Assembly: GCA_016213505.1 (NCBI GenBank)
Contig: JACRAF010000004.1
Location: 97,769-161,768, forward strand
DNA length: 64,000 nt
From: Devosia nanyangense
Lineage (GTDB): Bacteria > Pseudomonadota > Alphaproteobacteria > Rhizobiales > Devosiaceae
Direction: 5' to 3'
Positions 46,140-54,570 of the stretch are shown piece by piece. A program made the position numbers and the translations under genes. Each line of letters opens with the position of its first letter. Within the stretch, counting starts at the first letter, position 1. The notes under the pieces are model-generated. The model did no database searches and was not told where the DNA came from. It saw nothing but the letters and a program-made list of their open reading frames with translations.

Positions 46140-47051
46140 TTGTCCCGCCCCATCGCCGTCCTGCTGCTCGTCGTCTGCACCATGCTTTGGGGCTTCGCCT
46201 TCGTCGCCCAGAAGGGCGCGATGGCGCATATGGGGCCGCTGACCTTCTCGGGCGTCCGCTATTTCCTCGGCGCCTTCCTGGTGCTGCCGCTCGCCGTCCT
46301 CGAATACCGCAAACAGCGCGCCCGGGGCGTCGTGATCAGCCGCAGCCAATGGATACGTATCGGCATCCTCAGCCTCACCTTCTTCCTCGGCGTCTGGCTG
46401 CAGCAGGCGGCGCTGCAGACCACAACGGTCACCAATGCCGGCTTCATCACTTCGCTCTACGTGATCTTCACGCCGGTGGTGACCTACATCATCATCCGCC
46501 ACAAACCGCACCCGATCGTCTATCTCGGCGCGCCGCTGGCGCTGTTCGGCATCTACCTGTTGACCGGCGCGCGTCTCGACCAGTTCACGCCGGGCGACCT
46601 GATGCTGCTGGCCTGCGCCGTGTGCTGGGCCGTGCAGGTCTCGATGCTCGGCACGCTGGTCGAGGAGACCGGCATGCCGGTCACCGTGTCGACCATCAAT
46701 TTCTTTGCCACCGCGGTGCTCGCCACCATCGGCGCCTTCACGCTCGAGCGCCCGGAATTCGCCGGCATCGGCGGCGGCTGGATCGAAATTCTATATGCCG
46801 GCGTGCTGTCGACCGCGGTCGCCTTCACCTTCCAGGCCATCGGCCAGCAATACGTGCCGTCGGCCAATGCCGCGATCATCCTGTCGGCCGAGAGCCTGTT
46901 TGCGGCCCTCGGCGGTGCCGTACTCCTCGGCGAGCGGCTGCCGCCCATCGGCTATGCCGGGGCGGCCGTCACCTTCCTTGCCATCGTGATGGTCGAGGCC
47001 GTCCCCGCGCTGCGCGGGAAGCGCGGCGTCACTTTGCGGGAATCAGCGTGA
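46140..47051 (+). CDS. EamA/DMT family transporter
   Basis: 303 residues and ten helices in two EamA repeats: 'VVCTMLWGFAFVAQKGAMAHMGPLTFSGVRY' opens repeat 1 and 'LLACAVCWAVQVSMLGTLVEETG' opens repeat 2. The end 'QYVPSANAAIILSAESLFAALGGAVLLGERLPP' is the classic second-repeat signature. Starting at TTG 46140, just after the class V aminotransferase stop, it is likely co-transcribed and may export its product (inference). The 3' end overlaps the convergent DUF2147 gene by 23 bp. Confidence 0.9.
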   Translation: MSRPIAVLLLVVCTMLWGFAFVAQKGAMAHMGPLTFSGVRYFLGAFLVLPLAVLEYRKQRARGVVISRSQWIRIGILSLTFFLGVWLQQAALQTTTVTNAGFITSLYVIFTPVVTYIIIRHKPHPIVYLGAPLALFGIYLLTGARLDQFTPGDLMLLACAVCWAVQVSMLGTLVEETGMPVTVSTINFFATAVLATIGAFTLERPEFAGIGGGWIEILYAGVLSTAVAFTFQAIGQQYVPSANAAIILSAESLFAALGGAVLLGERLPPIGYAGAAVTFLAIVMVEAVPALRGKRGVTLRESA

Positions 47052-47427
47052 AGTCGCTGCAGATCACCACATAGGCGCAGCCATGCATGACGAAATCCCT
47101 GCCCGGCCTCAGCTTCAGGGAGCCGTCGAGCGTGTAGCCCTGGATCGTGATGCGGCCGTTCCACTTGTTCTTGCCGCCCGGCTTGGCCTTGTTGACGATG
47201 AACTTGCCGACATAGGGCCTGGTCTGCTTCGTGAGCGCCGTACCCCGCGCCGCCAGCAGCTTGACGCACAGCTGAGCGCCGCCGCCGCACCGCGACAGCT
47301 CGTAGTCCATCTTCCGGTCGGTCGTCTGGTAGACGCCCAGCGAGGTCTCGGCGAAAGCCGCGACGGGCGATAGCCCCATCAGCGCCGCTGCGCCCAGTGC
47401 AATGACAGTCCGCAACAATTTGCTCAT
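47029..47427 (-). CDS. DUF2147 domain protein, exported
   Basis: 132 residues with a signal peptide (about 1-25, AAFAETS). The body 'GVYQTTDRKMDYELSRCGGGAQLCVKLLAARG', 'KNKWNGRITIQGYTLDGSLKLRPGRDFVMHGCAYVVICSDFTLIP' matches DUF2147, a small periplasmic beta-barrel family. Four Cys probably form two disulfides. The role is unknown. The start at 47427 has AAGGA upstream. Confidence 0.85.
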   Translation of the reverse strand: MSKLLRTVIALGAAALMGLSPVAAFAETSLGVYQTTDRKMDYELSRCGGGAQLCVKLLAARGTALTKQTRPYVGKFIVNKAKPGGKNKWNGRITIQGYTLDGSLKLRPGRDFVMHGCAYVVICSDFTLIPAK

Positions 47428-47674
47428 CGAAATTATCCTTGTGACCGAACGGCGCCCCCGCCGAGCGCCGGATGATGCGGTCGAATGGGACTGAAGTAAG
47501 GCCGCCATCGTCATCGCGATGTCATCGGCCTGTCACCTGTCGCCCCTAGCGTCCGAATCGTCCGGGCCACCCCAACCCCCGGACCCGCCGATGCCGGCGA
47601 CCGCAACCCGGCACGGCACTGCCATCCTGGGCGCCGCCGCCAACCGGATGCCCCGCCGAACCCCAATCGGCTCT

Positions 47675-47706
47675 CGGCCGCCCTCGCCCGGCGGCCGTCT
47701 TTTTTT
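47675..47706 (+). terminator. orphan intrinsic terminator
   Basis: CGGCCGCC (47675-47682) and GGCGGCCG (47690-47697) form a perfect 8-bp stem with a 7-base loop, followed by TCTTTTTTT. No plus-strand gene ends within 600 bp upstream, so it may end an unannotated RNA starting in 47515-47670. Confidence 0.75.
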
Positions 47707-47784
47707 CCGGGACAGCGACCTCCGCCGCTTGCCGCCGCGCCAGTCGCTGCGGCAAGAAGGGGCGAGCTTCTTGCGCGGGTGCCC

Positions 47785-48384
47785 ATGGCCAAACTCTATT
47801 TCCACTACGCGACCATGAACGCCGGCAAGTCGACGCTGCTGCTTCAGGCCTCGCACAACTATCAGGAACGCGGCATGCGCACCGTGCTGCTGACTGCCTC
47901 GTTTTACGCCGAGGACGGCGTCGGCAAGATCCATTCGCGGCTGGGCCTGACCGAGGATTCCGAGACCTTCGCCGCCGCCGACGACCTGTTCGACCGCATC
48001 CGCGAGCATACCCTGATCGGGAAACTCGACTGCGTGTTCGTCGACGAGGCGCAGTTCCTCTCGGACGATCAGGTCTGGCAGCTCGCCCGGGTGACCGACC
48101 GACTCGACATCCCGGTGATGACCTTCGGGCTTCGGACCGATTTCCAGGGCAAGCTGTTCCCCGGCTCCCTGTCCCTCCTCGCCCTCGCCGACGAACTGCG
48201 CGAAATCCGCACCATCTGCCATTGCGGCCGCAAGGCCACCATGGTCGTCCGTCAGGACGGCGAAGGCCGGGTGCTTCTTGCGGGCGATCAGGTCTCGATC
48301 GAAAAATCCGTGTATGTGTCCCTCTGCCGCCGGCACTGGGAGGAAGAGACCGGGCGCTGGCCCGTCACCAAGGCGACCCCATGA
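47785..48384 (+). CDS. tdk: thymidine kinase
   Basis: A 199-residue type II thymidine kinase that makes dTMP from thymidine in the salvage pathway. The P-loop is 'YATMNAGKSTLLL', the DEAQ Walker B is 'VFVDEAQFLSDDQVWQLARV', and the lasso region carries the zinc cysteines ('TICHCGRKATMVV', then 'SLCRRHW'). The catalytic Glu is the one in DEAQ. ATG 47785 gives the usual 'MAKLYFHYATMNAGK' start; a GTG two codons earlier is a less likely alternative. The thioesterase gene overlaps its stop. Confidence 0.97.
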   Translation: MAKLYFHYATMNAGKSTLLLQASHNYQERGMRTVLLTASFYAEDGVGKIHSRLGLTEDSETFAAADDLFDRIREHTLIGKLDCVFVDEAQFLSDDQVWQLARVTDRLDIPVMTFGLRTDFQGKLFPGSLSLLALADELREIRTICHCGRKATMVVRQDGEGRVLLAGDQVSIEKSVYVSLCRRHWEEETGRWPVTKATP

Positions 48385-48773
48385 TGATTCCCGCGACCAC
48401 CGAACCGAACGGCACGCTCACCATCCGCACCCTGGCGATGCCCGCCGACACCAACCCCGCCGGCGACATCTTCGGCGGCTGGGTGATGAGCCAGATGGAC
48501 ATCGCCGGCGCCATCGCCGCCGTCGAGCGTTCCGGCGGCCGCGTGGTCACCGTCGCCATCGACGCCATGACCTTCATCGCTCCGGTCAAGGTCGGCGACA
48601 TCCTGTGCGTCTACACCTCCATCGCGCGGGTCGGCACCACCTCGATCACGGTCGCGATCGAGGCCTGGGCCCGCCGCAACCGCGTCGACGAGCGCGTCAA
48701 GGTCACCGACGGCCATTTCGTCTATGTCGCCATGAGCGACGACGGAAAGAAACGGCCCGTGCCGGCGGCATGA
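48381..48773 (+). CDS. acyl-CoA thioesterase (YciA-like hotdog)
   Basis: 130 residues with a single hotdog domain. 'ADTNPAGDIFGGWVMSQMDIAGAIAA' is the YciA/BACH active-site region, with the Asn, Gly-Gly and Asp that position acyl-CoA, and 'AMTFIAPVKVGDILCVYTSIARVGTTSITV' is the second conserved strand set. It hydrolyses acyl-CoA thioesters; chain length is unknown. Its ATG overlaps the tdk stop (ATGATGA). Confidence 0.9.
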   Translation: MMIPATTEPNGTLTIRTLAMPADTNPAGDIFGGWVMSQMDIAGAIAAVERSGGRVVTVAIDAMTFIAPVKVGDILCVYTSIARVGTTSITVAIEAWARRNRVDERVKVTDGHFVYVAMSDDGKKRPVPAA

Positions 48774-48780
48774 GCCGGTG

Positions 48781-49452
48781 CTAAGGCGCGCGCATTTCGA
48801 GCGTCGCCTTGAATCCGGGGGCAACGAACGTCGCTATCTCGGCAGAGGACCGGCGGAACGCCATCGCAAGCCCGATCGCCATCGCCGGGAACGTCACGAT
48901 CCATAGGGCGCCGACATAGGCCAGCGCCGGCCAGAAGATCGTTCCAACGACAAACGGCGCCAATAGGCCGTGGGCGACCATCGACCAGCGTGCAAACTGG
49001 GCGTCCGTCATGGCTGCAAGGCCTTGCGACGCCAGCAGCGCGGAAACGCTCATCAGCCCGTAGGCGAGGCCGTTGAGCGCGAGCATAAACGACCTCGGCG
49101 TGAACTGCAGCACCGCAACCGGATCGGCGGCGCCGGCCAACAAGGCCGGGCTCACCACCACGAGCTGGGTGAAGTAGACGATCGAGTTGATCGTGACATA
49201 GATCGTCGCGAAGCCAAGACCGAGCCGCGCCCATATCCGTCGCTCGCTCGGTACCAACTCGACCACGCAGACCATCAGCGCCAGGTAGCTCCATGCCAGG
49301 GGCAGCGACGGCGCGAAGCTGAGCGGGTTGACCCAGAACTCGGGTATCCAGGTGGTGAAGGTCGAAATCAGCGCAACAATGCTGAAACATCCGCCAAAGA
49401 AGGCGGCCAGAACTGCCGTCCAGAAGCCGAGACGAGGCGTTGCAAGGCTCAT
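48781..49452 (-). CDS. polytopic membrane protein of unknown function
   Basis: 223 residues with six predicted helices (about 8-30, 46-67, 78-100, 121-142, 153-177, 180-201). I do not recognise the family. It begins 'MSLATPRLGFWTAVLAAFFGG' after a GAAAAGGAT ribosome-binding sequence. It converges on the thioesterase gene, and the next 245 bp to the SH3b gene contain no feature I can support. Confidence 0.7.
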   Translation of the reverse strand: MSLATPRLGFWTAVLAAFFGGCFSIVALISTFTTWIPEFWVNPLSFAPSLPLAWSYLALMVCVVELVPSERRIWARLGLGFATIYVTINSIVYFTQLVVVSPALLAGAADPVAVLQFTPRSFMLALNGLAYGLMSVSALLASQGLAAMTDAQFARWSMVAHGLLAPFVVGTIFWPALAYVGALWIVTFPAMAIGLAMAFRRSSAEIATFVAPGFKATLEMRAP

Positions 49453-49697
49453 TTCTCAGATCCTTTTCCGGGAGTGCCACCGGCAATGTGATCCGAACGC
49501 CCCGTTCCACGTTGACCTGGATCAAAAGGGGACAACAACGGCAGGGAAACGGCCTCCGCGCTTGAGGCAAATCAAGACTCGCGGCCTCGAGAAGCGCGCA
49601 ACTGCTTGCATGCTGGGTGCCGTGCGGGAACTTCGTCGCCCATACGGCGTTCCATAACTACCGGGCGAAAAGAACCCAGTGAAAGAGGAGCGTCATC

Positions 49698-50333
49698 ATG
49701 CGCATCCAGACCAAACGAAATCTCCTGCGCGTGGCCACCGCCGCCGCAGTTCTCTGCGCAGCGGCAGTGGTTTTGTTGCCCGCTGCCGCCTCTGCGGCGC
49801 CGGCCGTCGCTAGCGGCGCCGTCAATGTCCGGTCCGGCCCGTCGACGTCGTTTGCGATCCTCGACACGCTCTATCGTGGCGAGACCGTGGACGTCCAAGG
49901 CTGCCGCATCGGCTGGTGCTACATCACCCACTCGGGCCCCGACGGCTTCGTGTCGGCATCCTTCCTGCGGGCCGGCAACATCGTCATGCCGCCCAACTTC
50001 AACCTGAGCTTCAACTTCCCGCAGGGCAGCATCACCTTGGGCATCGGCGACTCCGGACCCGACGTCATCCTCGATCCCAGCCCCGGCTTCGGCAGGGCCT
50101 GCTTCTATTCCGGCACCAACTACAACGGCGCCAGCTTCTGCATGGAGCGCGGCCAGCAGGTCGTCTATGTCGGCCCCACCTGGAACAACCGCATCTCTTC
50201 GATCCGCAATCCCAGCGGGCTGCGCGTCCGGGTGTGCGACGATTCCGGCTACGACATCTGCCGCACCTACACCACCAGTGCCCGCTATCTGGGCGATTTC
50301 GACAACGTGATCTCGTCCATCCAGGTCAGGTAA
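49698..50333 (+). CDS. secreted SH3b plus beta/gamma-crystallin-like protein, copy 1
   Basis: 211 residues. Signal peptide about 1-33, then an SH3b domain (about 38-92: 'GAVNVRSGPSTSFAILDTLYRGETVDVQ', 'WCYITHSGPDGFVSASFL'), a linker, and a C-terminal Greek-key-like part (about 133-210: 'ACFYSGTNYNGASFCMERG' and 'RISSIRNPSGLRVRVC...GDFDNVISSIQV'). The (F/Y)-x-x-x-x-(F/Y)-x-G-x-x-(F/W) pattern is the crystallin Greek-key motif, paired with Cys residues. SH3b domains bind peptidoglycan or protein ligands. It is the first of three consecutive homologs. A hairpin follows the stop. Confidence 0.82.
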   Translation: MRIQTKRNLLRVATAAAVLCAAAVVLLPAAASAAPAVASGAVNVRSGPSTSFAILDTLYRGETVDVQGCRIGWCYITHSGPDGFVSASFLRAGNIVMPPNFNLSFNFPQGSITLGIGDSGPDVILDPSPGFGRACFYSGTNYNGASFCMERGQQVVYVGPTWNNRISSIRNPSGLRVRVCDDSGYDICRTYTTSARYLGDFDNVISSIQVR

Positions 50334-50364
50334 GGACCTCCAGACTCGGCCCGTGGCGAGATGA

Positions 50365-50399
50365 GGGCGTCGCACCGAAAGTGCGGCGCCCATCGCCTT
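50365..50399 (+). terminator. hairpin after SH3b/crystallin copy 1
   Basis: GGGCGTCGCAC (50365-50375) pairs with GTGCGGCGCCC (50381-50391) with one internal mismatch, loop CGAAA, followed by ATCGCCTTT. Confidence 0.65.
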
Positions 50400-50488
50400 T
50401 GCCATCAGAAATGTGAGGGGTGTTGCGGCCCGGCCCTTCCGGCCATCGGGTCGACGCGCTACGGTCGGCCAATTGCCGGAGGTTGCCG

Positions 50489-51076
50489 ATGTCGCTGTTT
50501 GCCCGTTTGCTGGTTGCCGCTTTGCTGGCCGTTTTCACCGCCCTCCCTGCCGCTGCCGTGCAGCCGGCGGGCAGCGCCGGATGGACCACAGACGGCTGGA
50601 CCACTTTCAGCGGCACGCTCTACGCCGGCCCGGGCGCCAAATACGGCGAGATCGGCAGCATCGACGCCGGCATCCGCGTCCGCGTCGATCGCTGTGCGCC
50701 GCACTGGTGCCAGATCCACACCACCTCCGTGCATGGCTGGATTTCCCTGAGCAACGTCAGCTTCGGCCAGATGCCCGACGGCTGGCGCGTCACCGCGAAA
50801 TTCCCCACCGAGCGGGGCGGCACCGGTTCGGTCTGCTTCTACGACGGCCCGGGCTTCACCGGCGAGGCGTTCTGCGCCACCTCGGGCCGCGTCGTGTCGG
50901 ATCTGGCTCTGCTTGGCCTCGACAACACCATCTCCTCGGTCGAGGTCGGCAGCGGCGTCAGCGCCATCGTCTGCCGCGACCGCGGCATGCGCTCCTATTG
51001 CGAGGTCGTCGACGTCAGCAAGGGTCGCATCAACGGCCTGCTCGACAACGGCATCACGTCGCTGCGCGTCTACTGA
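50489..51076 (+). CDS. secreted SH3b plus beta/gamma-crystallin-like protein, copy 2
   Basis: 195 residues. Signal peptide about 1-23 (LPAAAVQP). SH3b about 33-85 ('GTLYAGPGAKYGEIGSIDAGIRVRVDRC', 'WCQIHTTSVHGWISL'). The Greek-key-like half contains 'VCFYDGPGFTGEAFCATSG' and 'LDNTISSVEVGSGVSAIVCRD', ending 'LLDNGITSLRVY'. The order of domains and the Cys positions match the genes on either side. GGAGG six bases before ATG 50489 sets the start. Confidence 0.82.
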   Translation: MSLFARLLVAALLAVFTALPAAAVQPAGSAGWTTDGWTTFSGTLYAGPGAKYGEIGSIDAGIRVRVDRCAPHWCQIHTTSVHGWISLSNVSFGQMPDGWRVTAKFPTERGGTGSVCFYDGPGFTGEAFCATSGRVVSDLALLGLDNTISSVEVGSGVSAIVCRDRGMRSYCEVVDVSKGRINGLLDNGITSLRVY

Positions 51077-51190
51077 GCCACCGCTCGCCGGACTGGGGCC
51101 GGCCGCCGTTCAGCGGCCGTTCACCTGCGGCCTGCTTTTGTCGCGCCGAAGCTGGGCCTAACCCACGCCGAAACCACAGGGACCCCGACC

Positions 51191-51889
51191 ATGATCGCGT
51201 CAAAGCTCGCCCGTATAGCCGCTCTTTCCATCATCGCGTTGGCCGGTGCCACCGTCGCCGCCCATGCCGACGAAATCGCCTACACCAAGAGCGCCGCCAA
51301 TCTGCGCGAGGGTCCCGGCACCAGCTACGGCGTCATCACCACCCTGCCCAAGAACACCGAGGTTCTGGTCGAGGCCTGTACCGCCACCTGGTGCGCCGTG
51401 ACCACCGAGGATGACGACGAGGGCTTTGTCGCAAAATCGCTGCTCAAGGCCAATCCGAGCGGTCCCGACCTGCCGTTCAACATCCAGATCATCGTCGGGC
51501 CGAGCGGCCCGTTCCTCAACTTCGGCGTCGACGTCACGCCGCCCCCCGAGCCCGAGCCGATCGCCGACGGCGAGGTGTGCTTCTATCAGGAGGCCGACTT
51601 CATGGGCGCCAATTTCTGCGTCGTGCCCGGCGATGAGGACAACGACATTCCGGGCAGTTTCGACAACAACATCGAGTCGATCCTGATCGGCGGCGGCGCC
51701 GGCGTCGAAGTCTGCTCGGGCGTCGGCCATTCCGGCGACTGCAAATACTACACCGGCAGCACCAGCAGCCTGCCCTCCTACCTGCGCAACCGCATCAGCT
51801 CCTACATGGTGGATGAGGGCGACGGCGGCGGCGACAACGGTGACAGCGGTGATGATTTCGACGACGGCAACGTCATCATCCTGCAGTAG
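51191..51889 (+). CDS. secreted SH3b plus beta/gamma-crystallin-like protein, copy 3
   Basis: 232 residues. Signal peptide about 1-26 (AAHADEIA). SH3b about 28-88 ('YTKSAANLREGPGTSYGVITTLPKNTEVLVEAC', 'WCAVTTEDDDEGFVAKSLL'), a Pro/Glu linker, then 'VCFYQEADFMGANFCVVPGD' and 'SFDNNIESILIGGGAGVEVC'. It differs from its neighbours by an acidic Gly/Asp tail ('DEGDGGGDNGDSGDDFDDGN') that could bind calcium. A GC-hairpin terminator follows. Confidence 0.82.
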   Translation: MIASKLARIAALSIIALAGATVAAHADEIAYTKSAANLREGPGTSYGVITTLPKNTEVLVEACTATWCAVTTEDDDEGFVAKSLLKANPSGPDLPFNIQIIVGPSGPFLNFGVDVTPPPEPEPIADGEVCFYQEADFMGANFCVVPGDEDNDIPGSFDNNIESILIGGGAGVEVCSGVGHSGDCKYYTGSTSSLPSYLRNRISSYMVDEGDGGGDNGDSGDDFDDGNVIILQ

Positions 51890-51910
51890 CCGACCGACTG
51901 TTTCACTGAG

Positions 51911-51938
51911 ACGCCGCCCTCCGGGGCGGCGTTTTCGT
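51911..51938 (+). terminator. intrinsic terminator after SH3b/crystallin copy 3
   Basis: ACGCCGCCC (51911-51919) and GGGCGGCGT (51924-51932) form a 9-bp stem with loop TCCG, followed by TTTCG. Confidence 0.8.
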
Positions 51939-52014
51939 TCACGCCGATGTTCCGTTCAGGTGATTGGCGATCATGCCGCCGCATCGCTATATCGACGGCG
52001 AAACGGAGGCTCCC

Positions 52015-52419
52015 ATGCACACTTTCCCAGTCACCCGCAGCGACGCCGAATGGCGCCAGCGTCTCACCCCCGAGCAGTTCGCCGTCATGCGCGGCCACGG
52101 CACCGAGCGGCCGGGTAGCTGCGCCCTGCTGCACGAAAAGCGCCCCGGCACCTTCACCTGCGCCGGCTGCGACACGCCGCTGTTCGAGGCCAAGGTCAAG
52201 TTCGAGAGCGGCACCGGCTGGCCCAGCTTCAACGACCCTGTCCCCGGCGCGGTCGACAGCGAGACCGACCGCAGCCACGGCATGTCCCGCACCGAATGCC
52301 ATTGCGCCACCTGCGGTAGCCACCTCGGCCACGTCTTCAACGACGGCCCGCCACCCACGGGCCTGCGCTACTGCATCAACGGCATCGCCCTGAACTTCAC
52401 CCCCGCGGCGCCCCAATAG
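52015..52419 (+). CDS. msrB: peptide-methionine (R)-S-oxide reductase
   Basis: MsrB repairs methionine-R-sulfoxide in proteins using thioredoxin. The 134-residue protein has two zinc CxxC pairs (CAGC and CATC), 'FESGTGWPSFNDPV' and 'HLGHVFNDGPPPTGLRYCINGIALNF', where the Cys in R-Y-C-I-N is catalytic. TrxB, also encoded in this window, would supply the reducing power. GGAGG precedes ATG 52015; the upstream in-frame ATG at 51964 is not favoured. Confidence 0.97.
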   Translation: MHTFPVTRSDAEWRQRLTPEQFAVMRGHGTERPGSCALLHEKRPGTFTCAGCDTPLFEAKVKFESGTGWPSFNDPVPGAVDSETDRSHGMSRTECHCATCGSHLGHVFNDGPPPTGLRYCINGIALNFTPAAPQ

Positions 52420-52441
52420 AACTCGGCCGTACCCGGCGGCA

Positions 52442-52786
52442 TCAATATTGCCGGAACGCCCACATCCCGAGCAGGTTGATCACCACCAGCACGCCGAAGA
52501 TCGAGGCGATGAACCCTTGCCCCGCCGCCCACCAGGCGGCGGTCGCAACCCCGAAGATGGCGATCTTGAAAATGAGCAGGCCCGGCATCTTCAGCCGGCG
52601 CTTGCCGGCCTTCGGAGCGGCCCACACCGCCCACAGCAGGATCGCCAGCGCCGGCAGCCCGACGGCGAGCGTGACCTTCAGCCAGGTCACCTCGGTCGAC
52701 GCATAGCCGGCGACAGAGAACGCCGCGAGCATCGCCAGCTCGAGCACAAAGGCCAGCGTCAGGTTTGCGGCGCGCAATGAGTTCAT
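52442..52786 (-). CDS. YrdB family membrane protein (DUF2568)
   Basis: 114 residues and four helices (about 7-28, 35-56, 70-88, 92-110). 'LELAMLAAFSVAGY' and 'LKVTLAVGLPALAILLWAVWAAPKAGKRRLKMPGLLIFKIAIFG' match the YrdB/DUF2568 family. Function unknown. The start ATG 52784-52786 is preceded by GGAGGGC. Confidence 0.88.
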   Translation of the reverse strand: MNSLRAANLTLAFVLELAMLAAFSVAGYASTEVTWLKVTLAVGLPALAILLWAVWAAPKAGKRRLKMPGLLIFKIAIFGVATAAWWAAGQGFIASIFGVLVVINLLGMWAFRQY

Positions 52787-52833
52787 CGGAAGCCCTCCGG
52801 CCTCCGATTAGCTGAGTCCCTGGATCGCCGCCG

Positions 52834-53115
52834 CTACTTCTTCTTCGGCTTGCTCTCGGCCTTGGCCGATTTGGCCGGCGGCGCCTTGGCCTTGCTCGCC
52901 GCTGCCTTGAGCTTCGGCGCAGCCTCGATCCTGGCGGTCTTGACCGCCTTCTTCGGCGACGCCTTGGTCAGCGCGTCCATCTGCGGCTTTTCGCTGAGGA
53001 CGATCGTGGCCCGCATCCAGTATTCGGTCTCGCGTCCAGCGGGCCGGCCATCCTGCTCCCAGAAATAATAGGCCTGCTCGCGGATCGCCGCGTCGTCGGG
53101 GCGTGGTGAAGACAT
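52834..53115 (-). CDS. DUF2934 protein with Lys/Ala-rich tail
   Basis: 93 residues. 'AAIREQAYYFWEQDGRPAGRETEYWMRATIVL' is the DUF2934 motif (I-R-E-x-A-Y-x-x-W-E-x-x-G-x-P). The C-terminal half is an Ala/Lys/Pro-rich, strongly basic tail ('KKAVKTARIEAAPKLKAAASK') of the histone-H1-like type, which may bind nucleic acid. Role unknown. GGAG sits upstream of 53115. It follows the two-component system genes on the same strand. Confidence 0.85.
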   Translation of the reverse strand: MSSPRPDDAAIREQAYYFWEQDGRPAGRETEYWMRATIVLSEKPQMDALTKASPKKAVKTARIEAAPKLKAAASKAKAPPAKSAKAESKPKKK

Positions 53116-53208
53116 TCGGAACTCCGTGTCTGGTCGCGACTCAACGCGCGAATGCTGGACCCCCGTCCTCGCCTCCACCAGCCTCCGCGGCGAATGGCGG
53201 CCCTGCGG

Positions 53209-54570
53209 TCAGTGCGGAGCGCGAGCCTCAGGTGGCGCCTGCGGCAGCACGATCCGCGCGCAGAACCCATCTTCGCGGCCGGGGGCAGGCGACGTCAGCT
53301 CGAGCGTTCCACCAACCTGCGCCATGATGGTCTGGACGATGGCGAGTCCGAGCCCGGACCCACTGGCATTGGTGCCGCCGCGCACGAACCGGCGCGTCAG
53401 CACCCCGAGTGTCGCCTCGGGCACCACGGGGCCGGCATTGACCACCTCCACCACACCGCTTTGCGGCACGCGCACCTCAATGGGCGTGCCCGCGTCGCCA
53501 TGCAGCAGCGCATTGTCGAGGAGATTGCGCATCACGATGCCGAACGCATCCACGTCGAGCCCCGCGACCAGCGTGGCATCCGGCGCGACGCTCAATGCGA
53601 TGCGGTCGGCGTTACCCGCATGACGCAACGCGTCGCCCACCATCAGCCGCAGCGCCGGCAGCAGGTCGGCCGGCCCCGTCGCACTGGCGATCCCGGCGTC
53701 GGCCCGCGACACCTCGAGCAGCTTCTCGGCGAGCTGCCGGAGCCGCCGCAGCGTCTCCTCGATGTGCTGCGCCCGGGCCCGGGCCGGATGCCCCTCGAGC
53801 TCGGCGATCAGCCGCTGCGTCTGCGCCAGGCTCCCGGCGATCGGCGTCCGCAACTCGTGCGCGCTGTTGGCGGCGAAGGCGCGTTCCGCCTCGAGCGCCG
53901 CGCTCAATCGCGCGATCAGCGCCTGCACCGCCTCGGCGATCGGGGTCAGTTCGGCGGGATACCCGGTGGTCGCAATCGGCTCCAGGTTCGAGGCATAGCG
54001 CCGCCCGACCTCGTCGCTGAGCGTGCGCAGCGGACGCAGGCCGCCGCGCACAGCCACGAAGATGCCGAGCGCCGACAGCGGCACCAGCGGCCCGATCGGC
54101 AGCAGCAGCGTCACCATCGAGCCGAGCAGCGAATCCTCGCGGTGGCGGTGCGCCTCGGCGACCTCGATATAGGCGTCGCCCGCCTGGCTCCCGATGGTGT
54201 AGACGCGCCAGCTCCCGTTTGTCGAAAAGCCCGGCGTCAGCGACGCCGCCAGCGGCTCGACCGGCGCGTCGTGCGAGCGCAGTTGCACGCTCCCGTCGGC
54301 CCTCAGCACCTGGTAGACGATGTACTCGTCCCCGCTCGGATCGAACAGCGGCACCTCATGGCCGTCGTGATCCTCCTCGGATTCCCGGAACCCCTCCATG
54401 GCCAGCGGCAGCAGCCGTTCGGCCGTCTCCCTGAGCCCGCCGTCGAACGCCTCGTCGAGGCGGGCCCGCAGCGCCGCGCCGGTGGCCAGCGCCGTGACGA
54501 TCCACAGCACCACCGCCCCGGCGGTGAGTGTGATGATCAGCCGTGCCGTGAGACTCATCGTCCGTTTCAT
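53209..54570 (-). CDS. sensor histidine kinase
   Basis: A 453-residue membrane kinase. Helix 1 is at about 9-31, a periplasmic sensor stretch follows ('DDHDGHEVPLFDPSGDEYIVYQVLRADGSVQLRSHD' and beyond), and helix 2 is at about 150-172, then a HAMP-like linker. The H-box is 'FAANSAHELRTPIAGSLAQTQRL' with the phospho-accepting His. The N box is 'VMRNLLDNALLHGDAG', and 'GSGLGLAIVQTIMAQVGGTLEL' forms the G boxes. It is of the QseC/PmrB type. The response regulator gene is upstream and overlaps by four bases. Confidence 0.95.
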   Translation of the reverse strand: MKRTMSLTARLIITLTAGAVVLWIVTALATGAALRARLDEAFDGGLRETAERLLPLAMEGFRESEEDHDGHEVPLFDPSGDEYIVYQVLRADGSVQLRSHDAPVEPLAASLTPGFSTNGSWRVYTIGSQAGDAYIEVAEAHRHREDSLLGSMVTLLLPIGPLVPLSALGIFVAVRGGLRPLRTLSDEVGRRYASNLEPIATTGYPAELTPIAEAVQALIARLSAALEAERAFAANSAHELRTPIAGSLAQTQRLIAELEGHPARARAQHIEETLRRLRQLAEKLLEVSRADAGIASATGPADLLPALRLMVGDALRHAGNADRIALSVAPDATLVAGLDVDAFGIVMRNLLDNALLHGDAGTPIEVRVPQSGVVEVVNAGPVVPEATLGVLTRRFVRGGTNASGSGLGLAIVQTIMAQVGGTLELTSPAPGREDGFCARIVLPQAPPEARAPH

